This document shows positions 1-8,621 of a DNA stretch of 64,000 bases, in pieces. How positions within the stretch are numbered: the stretch's first letter is position 1; the number at the start of each line of letters is the position of its first letter. The position numbers and the translations under genes are program-made. A model generated the notes under the pieces. It saw only the letters and a program-made list of their open reading frames with translations. It did not search any database and was not told where the DNA came from. The DNA comes from an uncultured Ruminiclostridium sp. Lineage in GTDB: Bacteria > Bacillota > Clostridia > Oscillospirales > Ruminococcaceae. The stretch lies in contig CAJTTE010000011.1 of NCBI GenBank assembly GCA_910579265.1, positions 1-64,000 of the forward strand. Reading direction: 5' to 3'.

Positions 1-45
1 CTTTCTCCTGTTGAATTTTTAAAAAATTTTGTCCAATATCATTGA
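1..45 (+). CDS. Possible 3' end of a gene entering from the left (transposase-like tail?)
   Basis: Frame 1 is open from the first base and stops at TGA 43-45, giving 14 residues ending in SPVEFLKNFVQYH. A SPVEF/SPVEY tail is common at the C-terminus of IS3-type transposases, but 14 residues cannot prove this. The sequence to the left of the window is needed to decide. Confidence 0.2.
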   Translation, partial: LSPVEFLKNFVQYH

Positions 46-671
46 CAAACCTACAATTTTCAAAAAGAAGACTTAAACCTGAAACGGAACAATCATATCC
101 TTTTTTACGACTCCACATTGCTTTTTATACATTTAATTTGCCTGGATAATTCCAATAAAGGTTTTGATAATGCAGACAAATGCGATATTTCTTTCCCTGT
201 GATTTCAAGACGGCTGTTATTCTTATTTCGTATTCTTATATCAAAGCAGTTGGCGAAACAGCATCCATATTGTTTTTTCACAGTATGTTACGGATAGGGT
301 AAAATAATGCCGATAAGCGGATATGATGGTAAGTAAGAGAGATATTGTGGGAAGGGCGGATCACCGCAAAGATGAGTAAGCCTCTAATACATCGAAAAAT
401 TGAGCGGAGAGCAATAAGATAACGTATTGGATCAATAAAACGGATTTTGATAGGGGCGGCAGCCTTGATCCCGAAAAAAAGCTTGACAAGGCTTTTATAC
501 CTATGTAAAATAAGAGTGAAACCGAACAAGATATGCTTTATCGAAACCGGCCATAGCTTGCGGGTTACCTGAAAGCGATCGAATAAACGTTAGTATAAAG
601 GTGTTTTGGGCTTGATCGGTATGCGCTTAATGATAAAACGTTAAAATAATCATAAAGAAGGGAATATAGTT
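46..671. other. AT-rich intergenic region
   Basis: No convincing gene is seen. A minus-strand open frame at 278-529 lacks a ribosome binding site and resembles no family I know. The last 15 bases before the fucosidase carry its ribosome binding site, AGAAGGGA, at about 656-663. Confidence 0.4.
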
Positions 672-2147
672 ATGTATGATTTATCACAATATCTTAAAAA
701 AATCGACCAGGTGATACGGCAAGGGCCTTACAGCGATAACTGGCATTCTCTTTCGTCTTATAGTGTTCCGGAATGGTACAGAGCTGCAAAATTCGGTATC
801 TTTATTCACTGGGGCGTATTCAGTGTTCCCGCATTTGCAAATGAATGGTATCCGAGGAATATGTATATTAAGGACAGCGCCGAATATCGTCATCACATAG
901 AAAAGTACGGAAAGCATACGGATTTTGGATACAAGGATTTCATTCCTTTGTTCAAGGCGGAGCGCTTTGACCCCAAAGAATGGGCCGAGCTTTTTGCAGC
1001 CTCCGGGGCGCGATATGTCGTTCCCGTAGCGGAGCATCATGACGGATTCCAGATGTATAAAAGCGAAATCTCCCATTGGAATTCGTATGAAAAAGGCCCG
1101 CAGCGCGATGTTCTCGGCGAGTTAAAGGCTGCGGCGGATTCTTTCGGCATCGAAACGGGAGCATCCTCTCACAGGGCGGAGCATTGGTTTTTTCTCGGCG
1201 GCGGAAAGGATTTCGAAAGCGATATAAAAGAACCTTTAGAAAGAGGGGATCTGTACTGGCCGTCAATGCCGGCGGCGGAGCTTCATGATATTTTCAGTGA
1301 ACCGTCGCCGACAGATGAATTCTTGCAGGATTGGCTTGTAAGAACCTGTGAGATAATTGACAGATACAAACCGAAAATTATTTACTTTGACTGGTGGATC
1401 CAGCACAGGGCATTTAAACCTTATCTTAAGAAGCTCGCCGCTTATTATTACAACCGCGCCTTTGAATGGGGAACGGAGGTGGTTATAAATTATAAGCACG
1501 ACGGTTTTATGTTCGGAACGGCAGTTCCGGATGTGGAAAGGGGTCAGTTTGCCGAAAGAAAACCGTTTTTCTGGCAGACAGATACATCGGTTGCATTAAA
1601 TTCATGGTGCTATACCGAAAACAATACCTACCGACGGGCAGAGGATCTGGTATGTGATCTGGTTGATATTGTAAGCAAGAACGGATGCATGCTTTTAAAC
1701 ATCGGGCCGAAAGCGGACGGTACGATTCCCGCAGAGGATAAAAATATTCTGATGAATATCGGTAAATGGCTTAAAATAAACGGTGAAGCTGTTTACGGAA
1801 CAAATATATGGAGAAGATCAGCCGAGGGTCCTACCGAGATTCCCGAGGGGCAGTTTACGGACGGGATCCCGAAAAATTTTACATGTAAGGACATTCGTTT
1901 TACAACTGCAAACGGATATTTGTATGCAACAGTATTAAGACGCAGTACAAGGGGAGAGTACGTTATTTCATCCCTTTATATTAAGGACGCTTCGCACAGG
2001 GATAATTTTTGTGGTATTATCAACGGCATATCGGTGCTTGGAACGGATAAAAAGCCTTTATGGGAAAGACGCGCCGACGGAGTACATATTCAAACCGATT
2101 ATCATAACGGGGATTATCCCATAGTTTTTAAAATTGAAATTGATTAA
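672..2147 (+). CDS. Alpha-L-fucosidase, GH29 family
   Basis: This gene encodes 491 residues and is predicted to release terminal alpha-L-fucose by a retaining mechanism. The N-terminal (beta/alpha) barrel shows GH29 landmarks: GIFIHWGVFSVPAF near residues 43-56, AEHHDGFQMY near 122-131, and IIYFDWW near 236-242, where D240 is the expected catalytic nucleophile. LLNIGPKADGTIP (about 347-359) is the usual GH29 end-of-barrel motif. A C-terminal beta domain follows. No signal peptide is visible, so the enzyme is probably cytosolic and acts on imported oligosaccharides. The start ATG at 672 follows AGAAGGGA. The gene stands alone and is closed by a hairpin terminator at 2205-2239. The family is confident; the exact substrate (host glycan or plant xyloglucan) is not. 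Confidence 0.9.
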   Translation: MYDLSQYLKKIDQVIRQGPYSDNWHSLSSYSVPEWYRAAKFGIFIHWGVFSVPAFANEWYPRNMYIKDSAEYRHHIEKYGKHTDFGYKDFIPLFKAERFDPKEWAELFAASGARYVVPVAEHHDGFQMYKSEISHWNSYEKGPQRDVLGELKAAADSFGIETGASSHRAEHWFFLGGGKDFESDIKEPLERGDLYWPSMPAAELHDIFSEPSPTDEFLQDWLVRTCEIIDRYKPKIIYFDWWIQHRAFKPYLKKLAAYYYNRAFEWGTEVVINYKHDGFMFGTAVPDVERGQFAERKPFFWQTDTSVALNSWCYTENNTYRRAEDLVCDLVDIVSKNGCMLLNIGPKADGTIPAEDKNILMNIGKWLKINGEAVYGTNIWRRSAEGPTEIPEGQFTDGIPKNFTCKDIRFTTANGYLYATVLRRSTRGEYVISSLYIKDASHRDNFCGIINGISVLGTDKKPLWERRADGVHIQTDYHNGDYPIVFKIEID

Positions 2148-2204
2148 TAACTGAGGGAATATCGATATATCAACAGATAATTATGTTTTACCGTATAAAC
2201 AAGA

Positions 2205-2239
2205 ATAAAAAAGCATCCGTTTAAAGGGATGCTTTTTTA
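2205..2239 (+). terminator. Rho-independent terminator after the fucosidase gene
   Basis: The inverted repeat AAAAGCATCC / GGATGCTTTTTT with a 7-base loop is followed by a T run, about 60 bases after the stop codon. Confidence 0.85.
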
Positions 2240-2528
2240 CTTTTGATACCAAAAGGATTTTTGGTAAAGCAATCATAAAATAACGCTTTTGTGATGTTGA
2301 GGGCGTTATTGGGCGCAGCGTCACGCTGCTGAATATGTGCTATAAAAAAGATGGTTTTTCAAATAAGCCGTTAAAAACGATCACATAGCTCCGTAACGTA
2401 CTCCCGTATTTTTAGGTTTTTGCGAAGCAAAAATGAATTTCTCATATGGAAATTCAAGAAAAATCAGGACGAAAACGAGCCGAGGAGAGAGCCGCAAGGG
2501 TGACCGACGAAGCCGTTTTCCTTTTGCA
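2240..2528. other. Intergenic spacer with small dyads, no gene
   Basis: Short self-complementary pieces are visible, for example GAATTTC / GAAATTC around 2435-2456 and TTTTTGCGAAGCAAAAA around 2417-2433. An open frame starting at 2433 runs into the tRNA gene and is rejected. Confidence 0.4.
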
Positions 2529-2563
2529 AAAACCGTCCTCGGCTTTGCCGAGGACGGTTTTCC
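2529..2563 (-). terminator. Strong hairpin downstream of the tRNA genes
   Basis: An 11-bp perfect stem, CCGTCCTCGGC / GCCGAGGACGG, has a 3-base loop and is flanked by A/T runs on both sides. It lies just 3' of tRNA-His on the minus strand and is the likely end of the tRNA transcript. Its symmetry would let it work in both directions. Confidence 0.75.
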
Positions 2564-2569
2564 AAAAGA

Positions 2570-2647
2570 TGGGGTGGGTAAAGGGATTCGAACCCTTGGT
2601 CTTCAGTGCCACAAACTGACGCGTTAACCAGCTACGCTATACCCACC
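2570..2647 (-). tRNA. tRNA-His (anticodon GTG)
   Basis: Read on the minus strand, the acceptor strand GGTGGGTA pairs with TACCCACC, including the extra G-1:C73 pair typical of tRNA-His. The T arm contains GGTTCGAATCC and the anticodon loop reads TTGTGGC with GTG. CCA is encoded (2570-2572). Confidence 0.95.
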
Positions 2648-2805
2648 GTCTTTAATAAGCCGGAATCATGCCGTAAATTTTAAGAATCCGATATATACAA
2701 AAAAGTTGTATATATTTAGCTGAATATCCATGTGTCAAATTTAAAATTTATATGTGGCTTTTTTCAAGAAATCTTAACGTATTTTAGGCTATAGTTCTAA
2801 AATAC

Positions 2806-2882
<77 letters not shown>

Positions 2883-2918
2883 ATGTAAAAAACAACCGAT
2901 TAAAAGGTTTGTTATATT

Positions 2919-2999
2919 GAAAGGTGCGACCTAAGTCGCACTTTTCATTGGGAGGTTTTTAAGGGTTTTGCGGTGGTTTCCGGACATAAGTCCGGAAAA
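2919..2999. other. Two short hairpins between tRNA genes
   Basis: The first stem is GTGCGAC-CTAA-GTCGCAC followed by TTTT (2923-2945). The second is TTTCCGGA-CATAA-GTCCGGAAA (2977-2999). They lie between tRNA-Gly and tRNA-Arg and may be a terminator or processing signals for the upstream tRNA-Gly transcript. Confidence 0.45.
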
Positions 3000-3066
3000 G
3001 GGGGGGAATTCTGCACACTTACAATCATGGGGTGATGAGTAAGCGGCAAAACGGCTTTAAAGCCGT

Positions 3067-3140
3067 TGGAGCGGGTGATGGGAATCGAACCCACGTGTTC
3101 AGCTTGGAAGGCTGACATTCTACCATTGAACTACACCCGC
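3067..3140 (-). tRNA. tRNA-Gly (anticodon TCC)
   Basis: Acceptor GCGGGTG (3134-3140) pairs with CACCCGC. The anticodon arm CAGC-CTTCCAA-GCTG contains TCC, the T arm contains GGTTCGATTCC, and CCA is encoded at 3067-3069. Confidence 0.95.
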
Positions 3141-3309
3141 ACTCATCAATGCAATTTCAATGCTCAATTATTATAACACTGTCGAGATGACTTGTCAAGT
3201 GTTTTTTAAAAATTTTAATGCGTTTGACGGAAGTTTTTTAAATTTTGCCGTATTTGACAGATTTTTCAAAAGAATTGGATAAATTTTCAGCGTTTTATTG
3301 TAAAAAAGC

Positions 3310-3338
3310 TTGTATTTTTCAAAGATATGTGTTATTAT
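3310..3338 (+). promoter_or_regulatory. Probable sigma-A promoter of the DUF6465 gene
   Basis: TTGTAT at 3310-3315, a 17-base spacer, and TATTAT at 3333-3338. It lies about 95 bases upstream of the start codon. Confidence 0.5.
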
Positions 3339-3433
3339 ATAAACATAAAATAATATGGCACATATATAGAATTTATCATTGCCGTGCCATATAAAATCTG
3401 CCACAGTGCGGAGACTGAAAGGAAGTATTTACC

Positions 3434-3916
3434 ATGCCAGATGAAAAAACCTTAAAACCTGCTGTAAAGGCAGAAAAAACCGCTGCGGTCAAGAAAGCTT
3501 CTTCCGAAAAAAAGACGGCAGCAAAAAAGCCAGCTGCCGAAAAGAAGCCGGCGGCAAAGAAAGCTGCTCCCAAAAAGGCAGTTAAGGCTTCGGTTACCCT
3601 CGATGATCTTACCACGGCTGTTTGGAAGAAAATCGAAAAGAAAAGCGTTAAGGATATTCCTTTTGCCATTGCTATTCAGGTGAACGTATACGACGTAGGG
3701 ACATTCTATATCGCCGTAAACGCCGATCCAGATTATGACAAACAGGTTATTCAGGCGGATTATTATTTAGCTGACGGTATTGTTGAGGCAAGCGCTGATG
3801 AAATCAAAAAGATCGCTGCCGGAAAGTATGACTTTATTTCGGCGGCTAAATCCGGTGCGCTTATTTACAGAGGAGATCTTACCAAGGGCATACTTATAGC
3901 AGAGCTGATTAAGTAA
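3434..3916 (+). CDS. DUF6465 family protein with histone-H1-like basic tail
   Basis: This gene encodes 160 residues in two parts. Residues 1-52 are a low-complexity Lys/Ala/Pro tail with repeated AAKKPAAEKK-like units, similar in composition to histone H1 C-terminal tails and likely to bind nucleic acid or other polyanions. Residues 53-160 form a compact domain (TLDDLTTAVWKKIE ... VNVYDVGTFYIAVNAD ... GDLTKGILIAELIK) that I recognise as the DUF6465 family found in Clostridia. The start ATG at 3434 follows AAAGGAAG. The function is unknown; nucleoid association is an inference from the tail only. The gene is monocistronic with its own promoter. Confidence 0.75.
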   Translation: MPDEKTLKPAVKAEKTAAVKKASSEKKTAAKKPAAEKKPAAKKAAPKKAVKASVTLDDLTTAVWKKIEKKSVKDIPFAIAIQVNVYDVGTFYIAVNADPDYDKQVIQADYYLADGIVEASADEIKKIAAGKYDFISAAKSGALIYRGDLTKGILIAELIK

Positions 3917-4447
3917 ATCGCTTTTGACGGCTATTTCCGGTTTTACATGGAGATGTGCGGATCATATTCTAAATCCGGCTTTCTCGGAAATCGATTTTGA
4001 CGAACTGTTTATCAACATTATAAATCAAACGGCATTTTCTTCCGGCTTTTTTATTGTCCGCCGGGGGCGAAATGCCGTTTTGAATGTTATTTTTACCGGA
4101 TAATATACGGCAGAAAAACAGTATTTGCTGATATGACTTAACGATTTTAAGTAAAAAAGTCTTAAGGGAATATATGGAATTGTGTTTCCTGTTTATGGGG
4201 ACGATATTATAATGTAAATATTTACGGGTATCAGGGCTTATATATATTTCAAAAACTACTTTTGATAAATCAAAGAAAAATGCATTTGGAGAGTTAAGGG
4301 CGATCAATAAAAAAAGAAGTCTTTTATCCGGTATGCTTGAAAATTCGTGTATGAACCGGAGCTTCACAAAAAATGATAAAGGGAGTTACAAAGGGAAACG
4401 GTTTAAATTACAAAACATAACCGCATATAGTATTTTCTTTTTGTAAA
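3917..4447. other. Intergenic region with a long-arm inverted repeat
   Basis: AAACGGCATTT at about 4026 pairs with AAATGCCGTTT at about 4070, enclosing a GC-rich loop, and is followed by TT; this could terminate the DUF6465 transcript. A 132-codon minus-strand frame (3969-4367) has no ribosome binding site and no family resemblance, so it is not called. Confidence 0.35.
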
Positions 4448-4603
4448 GGTGCAAAATAAACTTTCTGCTAATTGCGGACGCTTTTTACGTTAAAGAATGC
4501 CGATAGTTATCCCAAGCGGATAACTATGAAATATTCTCGTATTTCTCCGCTTTTTTGAATTAGCGTTATTGTACGGATTTGCTTTGGTTTCAGATACGCC
4601 CTA
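4448..4603. repeat. Family A inverted-repeat element, copy A1
   Basis: It ends with TTTCAGATACGCCCTA and contains the family's internal segments AAAGAATGCCGATAGTTATC and CGTATTTCTCCGCTTTTTT. The left terminal repeat is worn away. It is non-coding. Confidence 0.6.
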
Positions 4604-4975
4604 AATAGTGAAGCTTATTTTAAAAAAGGGATGAACTTAATATATTTAACGGGTATCGGAAAAAATTTTAAAATTGTCCATATTCAGGTGACATGGGGGC
4701 TGCGGAAGGTGTGAGGGGGTTGACAGGCCGGAGCTGTGTTTTCCGGCGGAGCTCTTTGGCTTCAGGTATCCGTTATGTCCGGACCGGGATTTATAGTGCA
4801 TTTTTAGAAACGGTTCATATCCGGACTTGATACGGGGTTTTTATAAGATTTGAGCGGAGTTTAACCGATACGTTCGTATGACGCGCGGTATGCCGATATG
4901 ATCGTTTCGATGCTGTATTGATCGGCGGTGATCGACAGATGAAATGCAAAAATGCAAAAAAAATTTTAAAAAAGC
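4604..4975. other. Non-coding region upstream of the infC promoter
   Basis: No gene, RNA or repeat could be supported here. Confidence 0.3.
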
Positions 4976-5004
4976 TTGACAAAAGATGAAGGGTGGGTTA
5001 TAAT
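4976..5004 (+). promoter_or_regulatory. Consensus sigma-A promoter of the infC-rpmI-rplT operon
   Basis: TTGACA at 4976-4981, exactly 17 bases, then TATAAT at 4999-5004. It is a perfect match to the consensus. Confidence 0.9.
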
Positions 5005-5011
5005 ATTATCC

Positions 5012-5260
5012 GATGAATAAACATAAGCAGACTCGCTCTCACCCTCCGCTTCGGCAAAAGGGTAGTTTATCCGGATTTCATATTTTTGAAATTATCGGCG
5101 TGAGGGCGTATGCTCTTGCGTTTTTTTGATGCCTTTGCAATCCGGTTTTTATTTTTTTAGCCTTGCTTCAAAAAAGCGAAAAACATCTAAAAACGTCAAA
5201 AAAACACGTACAAAAAATAGCCAAACGAATCATAAATCGATCTTAATGACTTTTTCAGAA
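5012..5260 (+). ncRNA. Leader RNA of infC-rpmI-rplT (probable L20 leader)
   Basis: About 250 bases separate the promoter from infC. The first part holds a GC-rich segment (CTCGCTCTCACCCTCCGCTTCGG near 5032) that can partly pair with GGCGTGAGGGCG near 5097, followed by TTGCGTTTTTTT. In Firmicutes this operon is normally controlled by a 5' leader that binds ribosomal protein L20 and ends in an attenuator. Position and layout fit, but I cannot confirm the L20-binding fold by eye. Confidence 0.55.
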
Positions 5261-5274
5261 GGGAAGTGTTATTT

Positions 5275-5865
5275 ATAAGCGCAAAACAACCCCTCATCAA
5301 CGAGGAAATCCATGAAAAACAGGTTCGTGTAATCGGACCGGATAACGATCAGTTAGGCATTATGTCATCGGATGACGCGCTGAAAAAGGCGGCGGACGCC
5401 GATCTTGATCTTGTTCTCATCGCTCCTCAGGGCAACCCTCCGGTATGCCGCATCATGGATTACGGCAAATATCGCTTCGAACAGGCCAAAAAGGAAAAAG
5501 AAGCACGCAAGAATCAGAAGCAGTCTGAGCTTAAGGAAGTCAGCATGTTTCTTAATATCGACGTCAACGACTTTAACCGCAAGGTATCTCAGGCGATCAA
5601 GTTTTTGCAAAACGGGGATAAGGTAAAGATAAAAATCCGATTTAAGCGCGCACGCGAGCTTTCCCATATGAATCTGGGCGAGGACCTTATGAAAAGATTT
5701 ATGGATGCCACCTCGGAATACGGAGCATCGGATAAGCCGTCGGTGCTGGAGGGAAAGAATTTTACCGCAGTCATTGTTCCCAAAACAGCTGCTTCGGCAA
5801 AAAAAGCCTCCCAAAAGGCAAAGAAGGAAGACTCGGGGAACAAGGATCAGGACGCAAGTTCATAA
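5275..5865 (+). CDS. infC: Translation initiation factor IF-3
   Basis: IF-3 binds the 30S subunit, blocks premature 50S joining and checks the start codon. The N-terminal domain begins PLINEEIHEKQVRVIGPD, and the C-terminal domain carries KIRFKRARELSHM. About 196 residues plus a short Lys/Ser/Asp tail is a normal length. Start choice: no ATG is in frame upstream. GTG at 5266 lies only two bases after AAGGG, too close to be served by it. ATA at 5275 lies six bases after GGGAAGTG, which resembles the end of a Shine-Dalgarno sequence, and gives the usual short N-terminus. Rare start codons are known for infC, where IF-3 discriminates against its own message. The family is certain; the ATA start is an inference. 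Confidence 0.93.
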   Translation: MSAKQPLINEEIHEKQVRVIGPDNDQLGIMSSDDALKKAADADLDLVLIAPQGNPPVCRIMDYGKYRFEQAKKEKEARKNQKQSELKEVSMFLNIDVNDFNRKVSQAIKFLQNGDKVKIKIRFKRARELSHMNLGEDLMKRFMDATSEYGASDKPSVLEGKNFTAVIVPKTAASAKKASQKAKKEDSGNKDQDASS

Positions 5866-6005
5866 TCAATCGCCTTTAACGGCGTTGATGATATATCGTG
5901 AGATGTATTGATAGATCATAGGACGCTCCTTAACAAATGTACATGTTTTTATAAAATATGAACGTTATAAGCTGCCGTTCTTAAAAAAGATTGGAGGCAA
6001 TATAA

Positions 6006-6209
6006 ATGAAAAACAAAATCAAGACCCACAGCGGTGCCAAAAAGCGTTTCAGATTTACCGCCAGCGGCAAGGTCAAGTATCAATCCACCAACCGCCGTCA
6101 CAGACTTACTCAGAAGGCTACAGGACGTAAGCGTAACAATCGTTCCAACGAGTATGCAAACGACGCGGATATGAAGGAAATCAGGGCACTTATGCCTTAC
6201 GCTAAGTAA
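6006..6209 (+). CDS. rpmI: Ribosomal protein L35
   Basis: A 67-residue basic protein beginning MKNKIKTHSGAKKRF, with the bL35 signature KTHSGAKKRF and RKRNNRS. It is a 50S subunit component. The start follows a GGAGG-like site (TTGGAGGCAA). It is second in the infC operon, and the stop is 20 bases before rplT. Length is typical (64-67 residues). Confidence 0.97.
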   Translation: MKNKIKTHSGAKKRFRFTASGKVKYQSTNRRHRLTQKATGRKRNNRSNEYANDADMKEIRALMPYAK

Positions 6210-6229
6210 GAGAACAGGAGGAAACGAAA

Positions 6230-6583
6230 ATGGCTCGTGTAAAAGGCGCACTCGCGACACGTAAAAGAAGAAATAAAACACTTAAACTGGCAAAGGGCTA
6301 CTGGGGCGGTAAGAGCAGACTTTTTAAGACCGCTAAGGAAGCCGTTTGGAAATCAGGTCAGTATGCTTATATCAGCAGACGCTTAAAGAAAAGAGATTTC
6401 CGCAGACTATGGATCACCCGTATAAGCGCAGGCTGCAAGCTTAACGATATGAATTATTCCACATTTATAAACGGCTTGAAGAAAGCGGATATAACGCTTA
6501 ACCGCAAAATGCTTTCTGAGATCGCAATAAATGATCCCGCAGCTTTCACTTCTCTTTGTGAAAAGGCAAAGGCGGCGCTTTAA
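6230..6583 (+). CDS. rplT: Ribosomal protein L20
   Basis: A 117-residue bL20 beginning MARVKGALATRKRRNKTLK, with the conserved GYWGGKSRLFKTAKEAV and the RRLKKRDFRRLWITRI segment that contacts 23S rRNA. It assembles early into the 50S subunit. In Firmicutes it also represses its own operon through the leader RNA, which fits the leader at about 5012-5260. The ribosome binding site is AGGAGGAAA. The operon ends at a hairpin directly downstream. Confidence 0.97.
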   Translation: MARVKGALATRKRRNKTLKLAKGYWGGKSRLFKTAKEAVWKSGQYAYISRRLKKRDFRRLWITRISAGCKLNDMNYSTFINGLKKADITLNRKMLSEIAINDPAAFTSLCEKAKAAL

Positions 6584-6589
6584 TCGAAA

Positions 6590-6632
6590 AAATATCACGC
6601 CTCTTTTTATAAAGGCGTGATATTCGTATTTT
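6590..6632 (+). terminator. Terminator of the infC operon
   Basis: The stem AATATCACGCC / GGCGTGATATT encloses a short AT loop and is followed by a T-rich stretch (CGTATTTTATG). It lies 8 bases after the rplT stop. Confidence 0.75.
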
Positions 6633-6802
6633 ATGAGATAAAAACGAAATATAGGTTTTTACATCGAGTATACTTTTAAATGTATTCGACCTAAAGTTTA
6701 AAATCCCGGGCGGCCGTATACGGAGGTTTATTATAAAAGCTATATCGCCAAAGTTCATGATATAAATATATGTCGGCAGACGGAGGATAGCTTCCTGCCT
6801 TT

Positions 6803-7774
6803 TTACGGATTTTTTTTCTTTTTTTCGTTCTCTTCCGGCATAATATCACCGCCCTCTGAGTACATTATAGCTTGATGGCGACGAAAATAGAAAATGTAAA
6901 AAACGGCTGAGAATACAACGGCGGTAAAGAGGTTTTTTACGAGAAGGATCGGAAAATCCCCCGTTACGGAAGGAAAAAGCATTTGATAGTACGACCAATT
7001 CCACATTGTATCGTTTATGGTTATTGAGGGATCCAAGATTCCCGCTTCATCGGTAAGCGCCTTTAAAACGGCAAAGTATGCCGAAAAAAAGCATGAGACC
7101 GCCGTAAGGAAGGAACAAACCAGCGTTCCGAAAACATCCATTTTTTTAGCAAGGAAGCTGTAATCCGCAAGGATAATAAGGGAAATAAAGGCGCCCGCCG
7201 ACCAGCTGCTCAGCATTCCTCCTATATTTGAGGGGCTGTTGTCTATTATAAGAGAGGAAATGACCGTTATGGCTATGCCGCCTATCAACGCTCCCGCCAA
7301 GCCTCTTATGCTGTATTTATCAAATCGCTTTGAAACGGCGTTTTTGGGTTTCTTAAGTTTTTTTTCCGCAGCGGGAGGATCGGGCGCAGCAATTTTTTCA
7401 TCAAGCTTTTGGGGAAGGAGATCAAGTCCGTCGGCAAGTTCACAGACATTTTTTATAAAATCGGGAATTAAGACGGAGTTCTCCTGATATAACAGGGCGG
7501 CGTTAAAATTTATCTGTTGATAGTTAAGCTCTTTCCTTCTTGACTTTACGCAATTTGAAGGAAAATGTTCCAAAAGGCGGTTTATTCCTTCGGTAAGATC
7601 ATTTTCCCTATCAGGTCTTGTCCTGAAAAAAACGGTAAACAGATATTCGCGCCGTTCAGGGTCGTCGCGGATACAAACCGGATATCCGTTTAAGGATCCC
7701 CGCAGACACATTTTTTCCTTGTCCCAGTCTAATCCGGCATCACCCGATATTGCTTCAAGCTCAGAGAAACTCAT
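6803..7774 (-). CDS. Uncharacterised protein with four C-terminal membrane segments
   Basis: It has 323 residues from the chosen start. The first ~130 residues are soluble (MSFSELEAISGDAGLDWDKE ...). A charged, Pro/Lys-rich linker (about 130-150) follows, then four hydrophobic segments (roughly residues 160-180, 190-210, 215-240 and 275-300), and a very polar tail ending EENEKKKKNP. An upstream in-frame ATG at 7840 would overlap the divergent RNA methyltransferase gene. The ATG at 7774 is preceded by GAAAGGAAG, so it is preferred. No known family is recognised. The gene is divergent from the rRNA methyltransferase, and the two start codons are about 60 bases apart. Confidence 0.65.
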   Translation of the reverse strand: MSFSELEAISGDAGLDWDKEKMCLRGSLNGYPVCIRDDPERREYLFTVFFRTRPDRENDLTEGINRLLEHFPSNCVKSRRKELNYQQINFNAALLYQENSVLIPDFIKNVCELADGLDLLPQKLDEKIAAPDPPAAEKKLKKPKNAVSKRFDKYSIRGLAGALIGGIAITVISSLIIDNSPSNIGGMLSSWSAGAFISLIILADYSFLAKKMDVFGTLVCSFLTAVSCFFSAYFAVLKALTDEAGILDPSITINDTMWNWSYYQMLFPSVTGDFPILLVKNLFTAVVFSAVFYIFYFRRHQAIMYSEGGDIMPEENEKKKKNP

Positions 7775-7832
7775 ATTTGGATCTTCCTTTCGTTTATTAT
7801 AAAAAGAATACCATATAGACGGAGCATTGTCA

Positions 7833-8621
7833 ATGATCATAACTTCAAGAAAAAATGAAACTATAATGAAAAGCCGCGGTCTTCTGACTTCAAAAAAATT
7901 GAGGGATCAGGAGGGACTTTTCGCGGCCGAGGGCTTTAAGCTGGCATGGGAGGCCGTTTCGGCAGGAATAAAGGCGGAATATGTTCTGGTAAGCAGATCG
8001 GCGGAGGAAAAATTTCCTCAGAAGCTTGCTCCGTTTAAAGAAATATGTCCCGTTTTTACGGTAAGCGATGAGGTGTATTTGTATCTCAGCGAGCAAAAAA
8101 CACCGCAGGGAATATTTCTTGCGGCAAAAATCCTTGACAAATCCGTAAATCTTGATAGAATATTAGAGAATGATAAAATACTTATGCTTGATTGTGTTCA
8201 GGATTCCGGGAACGCAGGAACAATGCTCAGAACCGCAGAGGCTTTGGGAATCGGAGGCGTTGTACTCGGAGAAGGCTGCGCAGATCCCTGGTCCCCGAAG
8301 GTCCTCAGGGCATCTATGGGAAGCGTTTTCCGACAGCCCTTCTGCTGCTGTAATCTTAGCGACGCCGTTTATGCGGCAAAGGAAAAGGGTGTGGAGGTAT
8401 ATGCCGCAATGCTCGACGATACCGCTTCGGCTTTGGGGCGATTCGTTTTTCCGAAGAAGGCGGCAGTTATAATCGGAAATGAGGGACATGGTGTTGCAAA
8501 GAATATTTCCGACAGATGCAAAAAACTTTTCATACCGATAACCGGAGCGGAATCCCTTAATGCGGCTGCGGCTGCGGCGGTTTTATGCTGGGAAATGGGA
8601 CGAAGGGACCGTGATCATTAA
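7833..8621 (+). CDS. TrmH/SpoU family 2'-O-methyltransferase (RlmB-like)
   Basis: A 262-residue AdoMet-dependent RNA ribose methyltransferase of the trefoil-knot SPOUT class. The N-terminal substrate-binding part begins MIITSRKNETIMKSRGLLTS and contains RDQEGLFAAEGFKLAWEA. The SpoU domain shows motif 1 (QDSGNAGTMLRTAEALG, with the catalytic-type Asn and Arg), motif 2 (IIGNEGHGV) and motif 3 (ITGAESLNAAAAAAVLCWE). The target is probably 23S rRNA, but paralogues differ. The start ATG at 7833 follows GGAGC at good spacing; TTG at 7827 is too close to it. The 3' end of this gene is the left part of a tandem duplication (8503-9187). Confidence 0.9.
   Translation: MIITSRKNETIMKSRGLLTSKKLRDQEGLFAAEGFKLAWEAVSAGIKAEYVLVSRSAEEKFPQKLAPFKEICPVFTVSDEVYLYLSEQKTPQGIFLAAKILDKSVNLDRILENDKILMLDCVQDSGNAGTMLRTAEALGIGGVVLGEGCADPWSPKVLRASMGSVFRQPFCCCNLSDAVYAAKEKGVEVYAAMLDDTASALGRFVFPKKAAVIIGNEGHGVAKNISDRCKKLFIPITGAESLNAAAAAAVLCWEMGRRDRDH

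Noticed and set aside
278..529. 83-codon minus-strand open frame
   Set aside because: No ribosome binding site, no family resemblance and AT-rich context.
2433..2627. 64-codon frame running into tRNA-His
   Set aside because: It overlaps a certain tRNA and a terminator hairpin.
3969..4367. 132-codon minus-strand frame after DUF6465
   Set aside because: No start signal; composition like non-coding DNA; a hairpin lies within it.
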